64,000 nt of DNA from CBDVBE01 sp964543525 (GTDB lineage Bacteria; Fibrobacterota; Chitinivibrionia; Chitinivibrionales; JANQEN01), in contig CAZIYW010000004.1 in the NCBI GenBank assembly GCA_964543525.1, positions 43,169-107,168 on the forward strand, given 5' to 3'. Position 1 is the first letter of the stretch, and every line of letters begins with the position of its first letter. A model generated the notes under the pieces. It made no database searches. It was given only the letters and a program-made list of their open reading frames with translations, and was not told the origin of the DNA. Shown here one piece after another: positions 1 to 7,686 of the stretch. A program made the translations under genes and the position numbers.

Positions 1-1133
1 GCATTCTGTATTTAGCCAGGGTGCATCCGAAGGAGCAGGTAACGATTGTAAAAGCTGTTCCTGCGGATTTGACTATCAATTTTTCTTTGATTATTTCATC
101 CTGCCTGCTGAACCCATACGGCATATACGGTTTTTTATTCCCGATAAAACTTCTTCAACGGATAGACCCTACATTGAAAAATATCTATTCAAGCAATATA
201 TCCGAGAACCTGCCGCTTTTTGAATTGACCGGGAAAGACATGCACTACCTCTATGCGGTATTGCTGGTGACTGCTGTGGTATTGTGTACTTTCTGGATCA
301 ACAAACGAGCATTTCGATGGACTCACCTTTTGCTTTTCGGTATATTTCTTACCCTTGCTGTTGTAGCAAAAAGGAATATTCTTTTGTATTGTATAGTAGC
401 GCCGGTTATTATCGGGTATAACTGTCTGTATGGATACCAGAAGAGTAATGGAAAACTGCATTACTGGTTTAGAATACCAAGGATATCTTATTTTATAAAG
501 GAGATATTTATAGGGTTTAGTACGGTTATTCTTTTCATATTTATCATAATTCAAGGTATTAATATCTCACGATTTCCGAAAACAACTCTCTTTTCGCCGT
601 TTCGCACACCGACCGGCGTTGTCGCCTATTTAAAGCTGCATCCTGTCGAAGGTAAACTGTTCAATTCCATTCGTCACGGCGGGTATCTGATATGGCATTT
701 CTACCCGCGTAAGCAGGTTTTTGTTGACGGTCGTCTTATAATTCGTTCTCCAAAGTTTTTTTCAAGCTATTTATCGTTTCTTGACAATCCGGAGGAGTTT
801 TATGCCGCTATCAAGGCATACCATATCACCCATGTAATTCTTCCGACCGCACTTTTCGAACGGTATCTTAAACTCGTAAAATGGCTGTATCATTCACCGG
901 AGTGGGAGGTTGTTTTCGCCGATGGCGGCTCTATCCTGTATGTAAAGAAGGAGGTGCTGCCTGACACGTGTGACCCTATTGATTTGAGCAACAGCGATGA
1001 TGTAGAGGCGGTACGAAAAATTATACATGACCAATGGAAAGACGAACCGTATATTCAAGCTGAAGCACTGGGGTATCTCAATGAGCTTATCGGGTATTTG
1101 TATGATCTGGGTGATAAAGCGGTGATCAGGTGA
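1..1133 (+). CDS. Multi-pass membrane protein, 3' part (possible GT-C-like glycosyltransferase)
   Basis: The frame is open to the left edge: codons before the first in-frame GTG at 21 are all sense, so the gene starts upstream of the window. About five hydrophobic segments fill the first 190 visible residues, followed by a soluble domain of about 180 residues. The start of that domain has HGGYLIW and a following VDGR motif; the pair (G-G-Y-L-I-W ... K-V-F-V-D-G-R) recurs in large bacterial membrane proteins annotated as putative glycosyltransferases of GT-C type. I recognise the motif pair but not a defined family. The soluble tail would be periplasmic by analogy. No catalytic residues can be assigned because the N-terminal half is missing. 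The next gene is convergent, and an imperfect inverted repeat separates them. Confidence 0.6.
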   Translation, partial: ILYLARVHPKEQVTIVKAVPADLTINFSLIISSCLLNPYGIYGFLFPIKLLQRIDPTLKNIYSSNISENLPLFELTGKDMHYLYAVLLVTAVVLCTFWINKRAFRWTHLLLFGIFLTLAVVAKRNILLYCIVAPVIIGYNCLYGYQKSNGKLHYWFRIPRISYFIKEIFIGFSTVILFIFIIIQGINISRFPKTTLFSPFRTPTGVVAYLKLHPVEGKLFNSIRHGGYLIWHFYPRKQVFVDGRLIIRSPKFFSSYLSFLDNPEEFYAAIKAYHITHVILPTALFERYLKLVKWLYHSPEWEVVFADGGSILYVKKEVLPDTCDPIDLSNSDDVEAVRKIIHDQWKDEPYIQAEALGYLNELIGYLYDLGDKAVIR

Positions 1134-1161
1134 TCGGGGCTTGTTGACAGGTGTGTATTTA

Positions 1162-1284
1162 GTTTGCCTGAATGCAATCCCTATCTCTGAGCACACCTTC
1201 CCCGAAGGAGGACTTGTAAAGTGTTGATTTTATTATAATACTTTTTCTTAAAAAGTCCCCCTCCGGGGGTGCTCTCAGGCAAAC
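1162..1284. repeat. Imperfect inverted repeat between convergent genes
   Basis: Outer arms gtttgcctga (1162-1171) and tcaggcaaac (1275-1284) are exact reverse complements. Inner segments gagcac (1189-1194) and gtgctc (1269-1274) also pair, as do an AAGGAGGACTT-like left segment and an AAAGTCCCCCTCC-like right segment with mismatches. It lies between the stop of the membrane-protein gene and the stop of the GNAT gene. It could act as a bidirectional terminator or be a decayed miniature palindromic element. Confidence 0.5.
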
Positions 1285-1295
1285 GGCGTGCGCTC

Positions 1296-1766
1296 TTATC
1301 CTAATTGTTTTTCAATTTTAAAATGTGGAATCGTCACCTCAATAAATTCATCACCGACAACCGAATAACCGAGTTTTTGGTAGAACGGCACAGCAGTTTT
1401 TCTCGCGTGGGCAAATAGTGATACGGCACGTTGTCTGACCGCCAAATCTTCAGTAAAGCGAACCAGTTTGGTACCGATACCTTTTCCCTGAAAGGGTTCA
1501 TCAACAATAAGCTGGCGCATCTTCATGATGCTTTGGCCAAACGGCGACAACACAACGCACCCAAGCAGGGTTCTTCCATCGAAGGCGGCGATATGCAATT
1601 CGTTGTGCTCCTGCTCGATTTCCTGTTTGGCAAAGCGTAGTCCCAGAGGTATTCGCAGGAGACGTTCACGGAGCTCAACCGTGGCGAGATATTCTTTCGA
1701 GTACCAGAAGACCTTTTTAATTATGATGTTGTTTATCTGCACTGTTATTTCTTTCAGATAAGGCAC
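1296..1766 (-). CDS. GNAT family N-acetyltransferase
   Basis: A 156-residue single-domain protein with the GNAT acetyl-CoA signature: a beta-strand ending in MRQLIVDEPFQ followed by the pyrophosphate-binding loop QGKGIGTKLV, and a C-terminal FYQKLGYSVVGDEF segment typical of motif B. It would transfer an acetyl group from acetyl-CoA to an amine; the substrate cannot be told. A GTG start directly follows the stop codon of the upstream gene with no Shine-Dalgarno sequence, so expression is probably by translational coupling; a GTG eight codons further in is an alternative start. It is the last gene of the minus-strand operon running from 6999. Confidence 0.85.
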   Translation of the reverse strand: MPYLKEITVQINNIIIKKVFWYSKEYLATVELRERLLRIPLGLRFAKQEIEQEHNELHIAAFDGRTLLGCVVLSPFGQSIMKMRQLIVDEPFQGKGIGTKLVRFTEDLAVRQRAVSLFAHARKTAVPFYQKLGYSVVGDEFIEVTIPHFKIEKQLG

Positions 1767-2807
1767 CTATTTAACAGGATTTACCCGGGTACTGACAACT
1801 TCCGCAAATCTCAACACCGGTACCGGCGGGTATATATCGAGTGAATGGGCTGCGTCGATATTGATAAGAAAAGAAAATTTTTTTAATCGCTCAACCGGAA
1901 TGGTACCGGGGTTTCGTTTATGCATAAGAATCTGCTGTGCTTTATATCCGGCAAATTTACCGACCATATAGTACCGGCTGACCAGTCCCATATATGCACC
2001 GCCGTCGCGAATCGGACCTTCGGTGGCGGAGAAGGTTGGAATACCGGCAGAATGAAAGCGTTTCACAATAGTATCGGCAATAGAAATAAGATAGCTGTCT
2101 GAAGGTAAATAGACAATGTCTGGCCTGATAGAGAGCAATCGGGCAATACTCTGTTCCAGGCTGCGTATAGACACTATCCCGGCTTTGGTAACCTCCAGCG
2201 CTTCAATATATACTTCATACTTTTCCGATATCGACAATCTGGTAAGGTTCTGAATCTGTAATACTGCGTTTTTTTCCTTGGGATTATAGAGTACACCGAT
2301 AGACTGAATCGGCAATACCGACCGTATTGCTTTCAGTTGAGAAATGATGGGAACAATATGTGAAACACCGGTGACGTTTCGCCTGCTGAGTGAGTCACCT
2401 TCAGCGATAATCTCCGCACCTTCGGGATCGGCAACGACGGCAAAAACGACCGGTATATCGGTTATATACACATGCGAAGGATGATGGTTATAACGGCCTA
2501 CAAAGTTCGTGGTTACCGTTGTACCGAAAGTATAAATCAAATGCGGCGGATTTTTTTTTAATTTTTTTCGGAATGTAACGAGGTTTTCAATATTTTTTTT
2601 ACAGTCGAACACGGAGAAACGGACCGGTACTCTGTTCTCTTTCAGACAATCCATGAAACCGCGTTCAGCTTCGGTAACACCGCGCCACAATACCAGTGCG
2701 ATATCAAGTGAGTCAGTACCCGCTGCGCAGATACCTACACAAAAGTGAAGCATGAAGAACCAGGTACTGAGGCATAGATGCATAGTGTGTACCGCTCTTC
2801 TGCTCAT
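1767..2807 (-). CDS. ABC_sub_bind-type periplasmic binding protein
   Basis: 346 residues with an N-terminal hydrophobic leader (about residues 8-29) consistent with export. The rest follows the layout of the ABC_sub_bind family (TrpX-like periplasmic proteins): an opening I-A-L-V-L-W strand, the phrase LIYTFGTTVT, PVVFAVVADPEGA, a NVTGVS motif, a Q-L-K-A-I-R-S-V-L-P helix, IGVLYNP, and VYLPSDS. These proteins normally bind aromatic amino acids or other small ligands, sometimes as sensors rather than as transport subunits. No ABC permease or ATPase is adjacent. The start codon overlaps the stop of the sensor-MFS gene by four bases, so they are co-translated; a ligand-sensing role feeding the neighbouring sensor proteins is plausible but inferred. 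Confidence 0.8.
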   Translation of the reverse strand: MSRRAVHTMHLCLSTWFFMLHFCVGICAAGTDSLDIALVLWRGVTEAERGFMDCLKENRVPVRFSVFDCKKNIENLVTFRKKLKKNPPHLIYTFGTTVTTNFVGRYNHHPSHVYITDIPVVFAVVADPEGAEIIAEGDSLSRRNVTGVSHIVPIISQLKAIRSVLPIQSIGVLYNPKEKNAVLQIQNLTRLSISEKYEVYIEALEVTKAGIVSIRSLEQSIARLLSIRPDIVYLPSDSYLISIADTIVKRFHSAGIPTFSATEGPIRDGGAYMGLVSRYYMVGKFAGYKAQQILMHKRNPGTIPVERLKKFSFLINIDAAHSLDIYPPVPVLRFAEVVSTRVNPVK

Positions 2808-4855
2808 GCGGGAACGGCCTCCTGTAAAGGTGGCGGTTGTATCTGGGATATTGTGATAAATAACATAGCTCCTATGAATGCAGTTAATCCGATAAAGAAA
2901 ATTCCTTCGGAATACCCGAACAGAGAAATTAACAATCCTGTAAGGATTGGTCCGAGAATATTACCCAGTCTCTCAAGCAGTCTGAAAAAAGCTATGACCG
3001 TTCCCAGGCCGATTATTTCGCGCTCCTTTTCGCATATTTCAGTAACAAATGTCAATTGTGACGAGATGCCGATACTGTGTGCGCAGCCAAGAATGATAAT
3101 ACCGGAAAAAACGCCCAGGGGAGTATGGAACCATTTAATCATCATCAAACCGGTACCGGAGAGTATACCGCAGATAATAATAAAGAGGCGACGATCTCTG
3201 AATCGATCTGCGATTTTTGCCACTACCGGTGAAAAGAGTACCATTGCAAGGCCGTAGAACATGAGGCTCCGACCGATGGTTGACTGGCTGCTTCCCAGTG
3301 ATTTCAGAAACAGGGGTGCTGCATAATAAAGAAAACCGGTAAGACAGATTTTTGCCGGTATGGCGGAAAAGGCAACCAGGCCGAGGAGTTTTTTATTTGC
3401 CAGGATAATGCGCAGGTGCTTCAGTTGCAATGATTTCTTTTTCAATTCTTTTTTCGACGAGTCATCGAGGCGCAGTTGCCGGACAGCGAAAAGCGCCGCA
3501 GCCAATGCAAGTACCGCAGAGACAAGAAAGGTTGATCTAAACCCAATCCGATCGGCGAGGATACCACCGATCGCTGACCCACTCAGAGAGCCGGCAAAGA
3601 AACCGGAGAGGAACATGGCCATGCCCTGTGTTCGGTTCTGCGGCGTTGTCGTGTCGGTAATATAGCCTTGGCAGGTGATGTATACGATACCGTATCCCAC
3701 TGCGGTAAGGGATCGCCAAACCAGGAGATCTAAAATCGACTGTGCATATGCAGTAAGAATTAATCCAAGGGTGGTAATACAGGCACCGACGAGAAAGGGA
3801 ATATGCCGCCCTTTCCTGTCTGACCACGCACCGGCAACGGGTAATGATAATGCCCAGAACAGCATGAAAATGGATATCGGAAGACCGATGACCACTTCAC
3901 GGGATATACCGGCCAGCGGAGTAAACAGAGAATTTACATACAGGGGGAAAAATGAGAGTGAGAGTGATTCGGCAAAGATGATCAGAAACAGGGGAAGTCG
4001 AACACTGAGCATTGACCGATACATATATGTCCGGGGTATATTTTTTTCTGCGAAAGTAAATTGTTTTTCAAGTACCTTCACTTTACGATGTGGAGCGTCA
4101 AGTGCTTTTTTAACCGATGCATACGCAATATTCACCTGCATAACCAGGTTATTAAAAAAATTGGTAAATTCTGCGGTTTCACGGGAGGTGTTCGTTTTCA
4201 GTCGGTGGGTATAGGAGCCGTTGAGCCCCTCCTGTAGCAGTCGGTGAATTGATGCGAGCGGGGCGGTGATGGTCTTGTCAGTCAGGAAAATGATTGCTTC
4301 AAGAATTATCAATAGTGAAACGGCAAACAGGGTGATAATATCCAGCAGGTTGTCTTTAAAGGTATCGGCAACCACCGATTTATTAATACCGAGAATGACG
4401 GCCGCAATAGGTTCTTCGCCCCGGTTAATTAATCGGATCGTATAGTAGCTGAATCTGCCCGCCGAGGAGAACACGGAGGAAGTAAGGCCGAATAAGCTTT
4501 GTGAAAGAATCATCTTCAGTTCTTCATCAGACGTGCCGCTCAGGCTGAGGAGATTGCCGCTCATATCACGTAAAGCGATATAGCGGATTTCCGGATTCTT
4601 CTCCCGGAGTTCATCAAAGTATTCTTCAAGCCCCTTAAGCTTCCGCAGGGGGAAATCGTAGCCGAGGGCAAGACTGATAAGATCATGAATGGACGTTGTC
4701 AATATCTCGGCTTTTTTATCTATCTGGGGCCGCAGCACCTGTTCGAAACTATGCATAGATCGCCACGTGAAAAGAATACCGGCAATAATAATCACGCCCG
4801 CGGACAGCATAATAAATTTCAATGCAAGGCGGAAGGTATCAAATGATTTCTGCAT
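2804..4855 (-). CDS. Sensor-HAMP-MFS transporter fusion protein
   Basis: 683 residues. Residues 10-32 form a first TM helix, 33-165 an extracytoplasmic sensory region, 168-192 a second TM helix, and about 193-245 a HAMP-like linker with a TAPLASIHRLL start. After a charged linker, residues 280-675 form a complete major facilitator domain with about 12 TM segments and the MFS loop motif GAWSDRKGRH between TM2 and TM3. The extracytoplasmic part resembles that of the neighbouring 251-residue protein (shared L-x-L-G-x-x-x-x-L-x-x-L and D-x-x-G-x-L-L-x-x-S/T patterns). The architecture suggests transport or ligand sensing coupled through a HAMP unit. Substrate unknown. The gene sits two bases downstream of the sensor gene stop and overlaps the binding-protein gene by four bases. 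Confidence 0.85.
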   Translation of the reverse strand: MQKSFDTFRLALKFIMLSAGVIIIAGILFTWRSMHSFEQVLRPQIDKKAEILTTSIHDLISLALGYDFPLRKLKGLEEYFDELREKNPEIRYIALRDMSGNLLSLSGTSDEELKMILSQSLFGLTSSVFSSAGRFSYYTIRLINRGEEPIAAVILGINKSVVADTFKDNLLDIITLFAVSLLIILEAIIFLTDKTITAPLASIHRLLQEGLNGSYTHRLKTNTSRETAEFTNFFNNLVMQVNIAYASVKKALDAPHRKVKVLEKQFTFAEKNIPRTYMYRSMLSVRLPLFLIIFAESLSLSFFPLYVNSLFTPLAGISREVVIGLPISIFMLFWALSLPVAGAWSDRKGRHIPFLVGACITTLGLILTAYAQSILDLLVWRSLTAVGYGIVYITCQGYITDTTTPQNRTQGMAMFLSGFFAGSLSGSAIGGILADRIGFRSTFLVSAVLALAAALFAVRQLRLDDSSKKELKKKSLQLKHLRIILANKKLLGLVAFSAIPAKICLTGFLYYAAPLFLKSLGSSQSTIGRSLMFYGLAMVLFSPVVAKIADRFRDRRLFIIICGILSGTGLMMIKWFHTPLGVFSGIIILGCAHSIGISSQLTFVTEICEKEREIIGLGTVIAFFRLLERLGNILGPILTGLLISLFGYSEGIFFIGLTAFIGAMLFITISQIQPPPLQEAVPA

Positions 4856-4858
4856 GAA

Positions 4859-5614
4859 TCAAACCTTTTCCCATTTGTCCTTTTTCCCTTTTATCAGCGA
4901 ATTCATTTCAGAAATCAGCTCTTTACTTTGTTGCCGGAATGCGATTACATCAATAACATCCTGCCGGTTTTCAGGTCTGCCTTCTTTTATTGCAGCGGTC
5001 ATAACTTCCATGGTGTCCTTTATCGGCCTGAGAACCGGGTGGATGAGCAGGCTCACCACAAGGGTAATGACAAGAAAAATAACGGCAATGTTTACCATAA
5101 GTGAGTGCTTTACACGGCAGATGTCTTCGGCATCAAGCGCGTTATATGCCAGCATAAGTATGCCTTCACGAACGTTGAAGCTGTTAAACAGCGGCAGGTA
5201 CATCGCAGCCTTGTTACGAGATATTGTATGCACCTCGGGAGAACCTTGCGTCTCGGTATGTATATCACCCGGCTGCGGTATTGCCGAGGCGACGGCAGAG
5301 TCGGTGGAAAATAGAAGATCACCGTCTGCGTTCAATACAGATATCACGATAATATCCGCATCATCACCTTTACTTCTTTGCAGGATTTCAGGAACGGTAC
5401 GTAATTCGTTGCAACGTAAGCCCAAGCTCAGGCCCTTTTCAATCGATGTCGCAATATCACGGGCAAGTGCGCAGTATGCACTGCTGCGAAGCTCTCTGCA
5501 CCGTTTCTCAAAGTTAAAATAGGTGAGTACCCCGAGTAATATCAGGGTGCATAATGTCATTCCGCTAATGAGAAAGACACTCTGCCATATTAATGTCTGC
5601 TTTATATCTTTCAT
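4859..5614 (-). CDS. Membrane sensor with extracytoplasmic domain and HAMP linker
   Basis: 251 residues: TM helix at about 9-32, extracytoplasmic domain 33-170, second TM helix 172-192, then a HAMP-like segment starting at VLRPIKDTMEVM and ending near residue 245. There is no kinase, cyclase, methyl-accepting or phosphatase output domain, so the signal must pass to a partner. The likely partners are the adjacent 5TM-PP2C phosphatase gene upstream and the sensor-HAMP-MFS protein downstream, whose sensory domain looks paralogous. Gene spacing is 26 bases from the phosphatase gene and 3 bases to the fusion gene, so an operon is clear. Ligand unknown. Confidence 0.75.
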   Translation of the reverse strand: MKDIKQTLIWQSVFLISGMTLCTLILLGVLTYFNFEKRCRELRSSAYCALARDIATSIEKGLSLGLRCNELRTVPEILQRSKGDDADIIVISVLNADGDLLFSTDSAVASAIPQPGDIHTETQGSPEVHTISRNKAAMYLPLFNSFNVREGILMLAYNALDAEDICRVKHSLMVNIAVIFLVITLVVSLLIHPVLRPIKDTMEVMTAAIKEGRPENRQDVIDVIAFRQQSKELISEMNSLIKGKKDKWEKV

Positions 5615-5640
5615 AGCCGGGTATCTGAATGAGGTAACCT

Positions 5641-6999
5641 TTACAAAGCTTTGAGTGCCAGCAGGGTTATATCGTCATATTGATTAATACCACGCTGATA
5701 TTTTTTAACCTCCTCAGTAATTCCTTCAACAGTCTCTTTTACATCGGCAGTACCGTGCAATCGGATAATATTAATCGCTTCATCCTCACCCAGCATTTCA
5801 CCGGCCACATTCTGGGCTTCAGTAAAACCGTCTGTATATACCAGAAGCATATCATCCCTGTGCAATAGGGTTGATTTAGTTACAAATGAACTGTCTTTCA
5901 TAACCCCCAGCGCCATACCACACTTTTCCGGCAGGGAAATAACCTTGCGCTCTCCGGTAAGAATAAATGGTGGATTGTGGCCCGCATTACAGTACTGGAG
6001 ATCGCCGGTGGTGATATCATAAATACCGCAGAATATTGTGACGAACATCAATGAGTCATTGTTCTCGCACAATTCATTGTTGACACGGTTGAGAATTTCC
6101 GACGGTGAAGCATGCAGCTCGCTTTTAGCTTTAATCAGAGTTTTGGTTACCGCCATAAAGAGCGAGGCTGGAACTCCTTTATCGGAAACATCACCGACCG
6201 AGAAACAGATTTTATCCGGTCCCAGTGGGAAGAAATCGAAAAAGTCACCGGATACTTCGCGTGCCGGTTCAATAGTCCCGTAGAGTGCCACTCTGGGCCA
6301 GTCCGGCTGCGGTGGAAAAAGGGTCGGTACCAGAGTCATCTGAATGGTACGGGCAATCTGCAGTTCTTGTTCAACCTTCTGTTTCTTTTCCCGTATTTTC
6401 CGGTTACGGACAATATCTTCAATGATAAAGGAAAAGAGTGCAATCCCGGCACCTTCAACGAGCATGCGAACCGGCATGGTAATTGTCTGTGAGGCGATAG
6501 CCAGTTTCTTGTCCTCGTGGAATAATAGAATCAGAACTGAATGAAATGCTTCAATAAATACCGTGAGTACCACTGCGCGGGTTAACCCAATAAATTTTTT
6601 ATTATTTCTGTTATACAGATATCCGGCAAGTAATCCCGCGGCAATAGCTGCAAGTGAGCAGGGGAGTGCGGTTTTCCCGCCGACGAAATACCGGTGAACG
6701 CCCGCAACAGCGCCCGAGATACCGCCTACCGCAGGACCACCGAGTAACCCGCCGATAATCGGGCCGAGATTACGGATATTTGTTCGTACGTCAAGTACCG
6801 GTATGGAATTGAGTGTCCCGTAAATACCCAATGCAGACGCGATGATAATGAGAATAATTAAATGACGCCGACTCTTCCACCCTTCGGTAATACCCGTGTG
6901 CAAGCTGCTGTGGCTGAATATATAAGCACAGAGTATTACAATTGCCATGTTATTCAGCAGGGGAGCTGCAAGATGTATCCATTCATGTATAAGGGGCAT
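5641..6999 (-). CDS. 5TM (LytS-like) receptor fused to SpoIIE-type PP2C phosphatase
   Basis: 452 residues. The first 195 form five to six TM helices with the LytS-type 5TM receptor signature: N-I-R-N-L-G-P-I-I-G-G-L-L-G-G-P followed by GISGAVAGVHRYFVGG. Residues 215-450 are a PP2C/SpoIIE serine phosphatase domain with the metal-binding motifs SGDFFDFF, VGDVSDKGVPASLFM, CNAGHNPPF and YTDGFTEAQN, and a final DDITLLALK. It would dephosphorylate STAS-type anti-sigma antagonists in response to a membrane-sensed signal. It is the first gene of a five-gene minus-strand operon; none of the other four encodes a STAS protein, so its substrate lies elsewhere, perhaps the STAS protein at 27431. Confidence 0.9.
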   Translation of the reverse strand: MPLIHEWIHLAAPLLNNMAIVILCAYIFSHSSLHTGITEGWKSRRHLIILIIIASALGIYGTLNSIPVLDVRTNIRNLGPIIGGLLGGPAVGGISGAVAGVHRYFVGGKTALPCSLAAIAAGLLAGYLYNRNNKKFIGLTRAVVLTVFIEAFHSVLILLFHEDKKLAIASQTITMPVRMLVEGAGIALFSFIIEDIVRNRKIREKKQKVEQELQIARTIQMTLVPTLFPPQPDWPRVALYGTIEPAREVSGDFFDFFPLGPDKICFSVGDVSDKGVPASLFMAVTKTLIKAKSELHASPSEILNRVNNELCENNDSLMFVTIFCGIYDITTGDLQYCNAGHNPPFILTGERKVISLPEKCGMALGVMKDSSFVTKSTLLHRDDMLLVYTDGFTEAQNVAGEMLGEDEAINIIRLHGTADVKETVEGITEEVKKYQRGINQYDDITLLALKAL

Positions 7000-7686
7000 A
7001 CAGACTCTTCGAAAATATTATATGGTACAAAATTAAAAATATAATTCATTATTTCCGGGGTATCAGCTTCAAAATAAGATATTTTGTTACAAATCGCAGG
7101 TTTAATGGTTTACGGTTAAAAAGATTCCGGGTTCAGGGTTCCGCGTTTAAGTCTTCCTGTGTACTTTGTACAGTGGATATTCGGCAGTTTTTTCGGCACT
7201 TCCGGCCGAGTGCACCGGTTACCCTTTCTTTTAACAGCGCCTCTATGGTTATCGAATTCACTTGGATTGGGTACCTGTATGCTTGGTGGTATTCACCTGT
7301 TGATTCAATACGGGAAAAAAGCGAAACAATTCAGAAAGAACCATGGAATCAGATTTCATAGCAGAGAGGGAGTATTTATCATCTTCGGTTATGCGGCCGT
7401 GACCTATCAAAAGGGCATTGAGAGAACGTTTGCTTCGGTAACCACCAGTAGATAACAGCCACGAAATCATTTGTTTTTCAGATGATTTATCGATTTTAGG
7501 CCTGCGGGATATATAAAAAGTTTTTTTAGCCGATGGGTATATCTCATTAACGGAAATATAGCGGCATAGAATTACCGGAGTTAATAAATATTAAAAATAG
7601 CTTAATAGAGTTATCTTACAGCAATTATATTCTTAATTGTTTCGAAAAAATATACAGCAGAAAACTGATTCAGGGGGCATTGAGAT
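7000..7686. other. Divergent intergenic region, no confident gene
   Basis: This 687-base gap separates the minus-strand phosphatase operon from the plus-strand vgrG cluster and must hold both promoters. Plus-strand frames in 7159-7455 are open but carry no recognisable domain and have no good ribosome-binding site. The last 130 bases before vgrG are AT-rich. I could not pick promoter boxes with confidence. Confidence 0.5.

Noticed and set aside
4689..5522. Open plus-strand frame of 277 codons opposite the sensor and MFS-fusion genes
   Set aside because: Spans the boundary of two real minus-strand genes, Ser/Ile/Arg-rich translation without domain; shadow frame.
7159..7455. Open plus-strand frame of about 98 codons before vgrG, with overlapping open frames and a faint resemblance to a potassium transporter helix
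   Set aside because: No clear domain, no good ribosome site, and the resemblance is limited to hydrophobic stretches; more likely noncoding promoter DNA.
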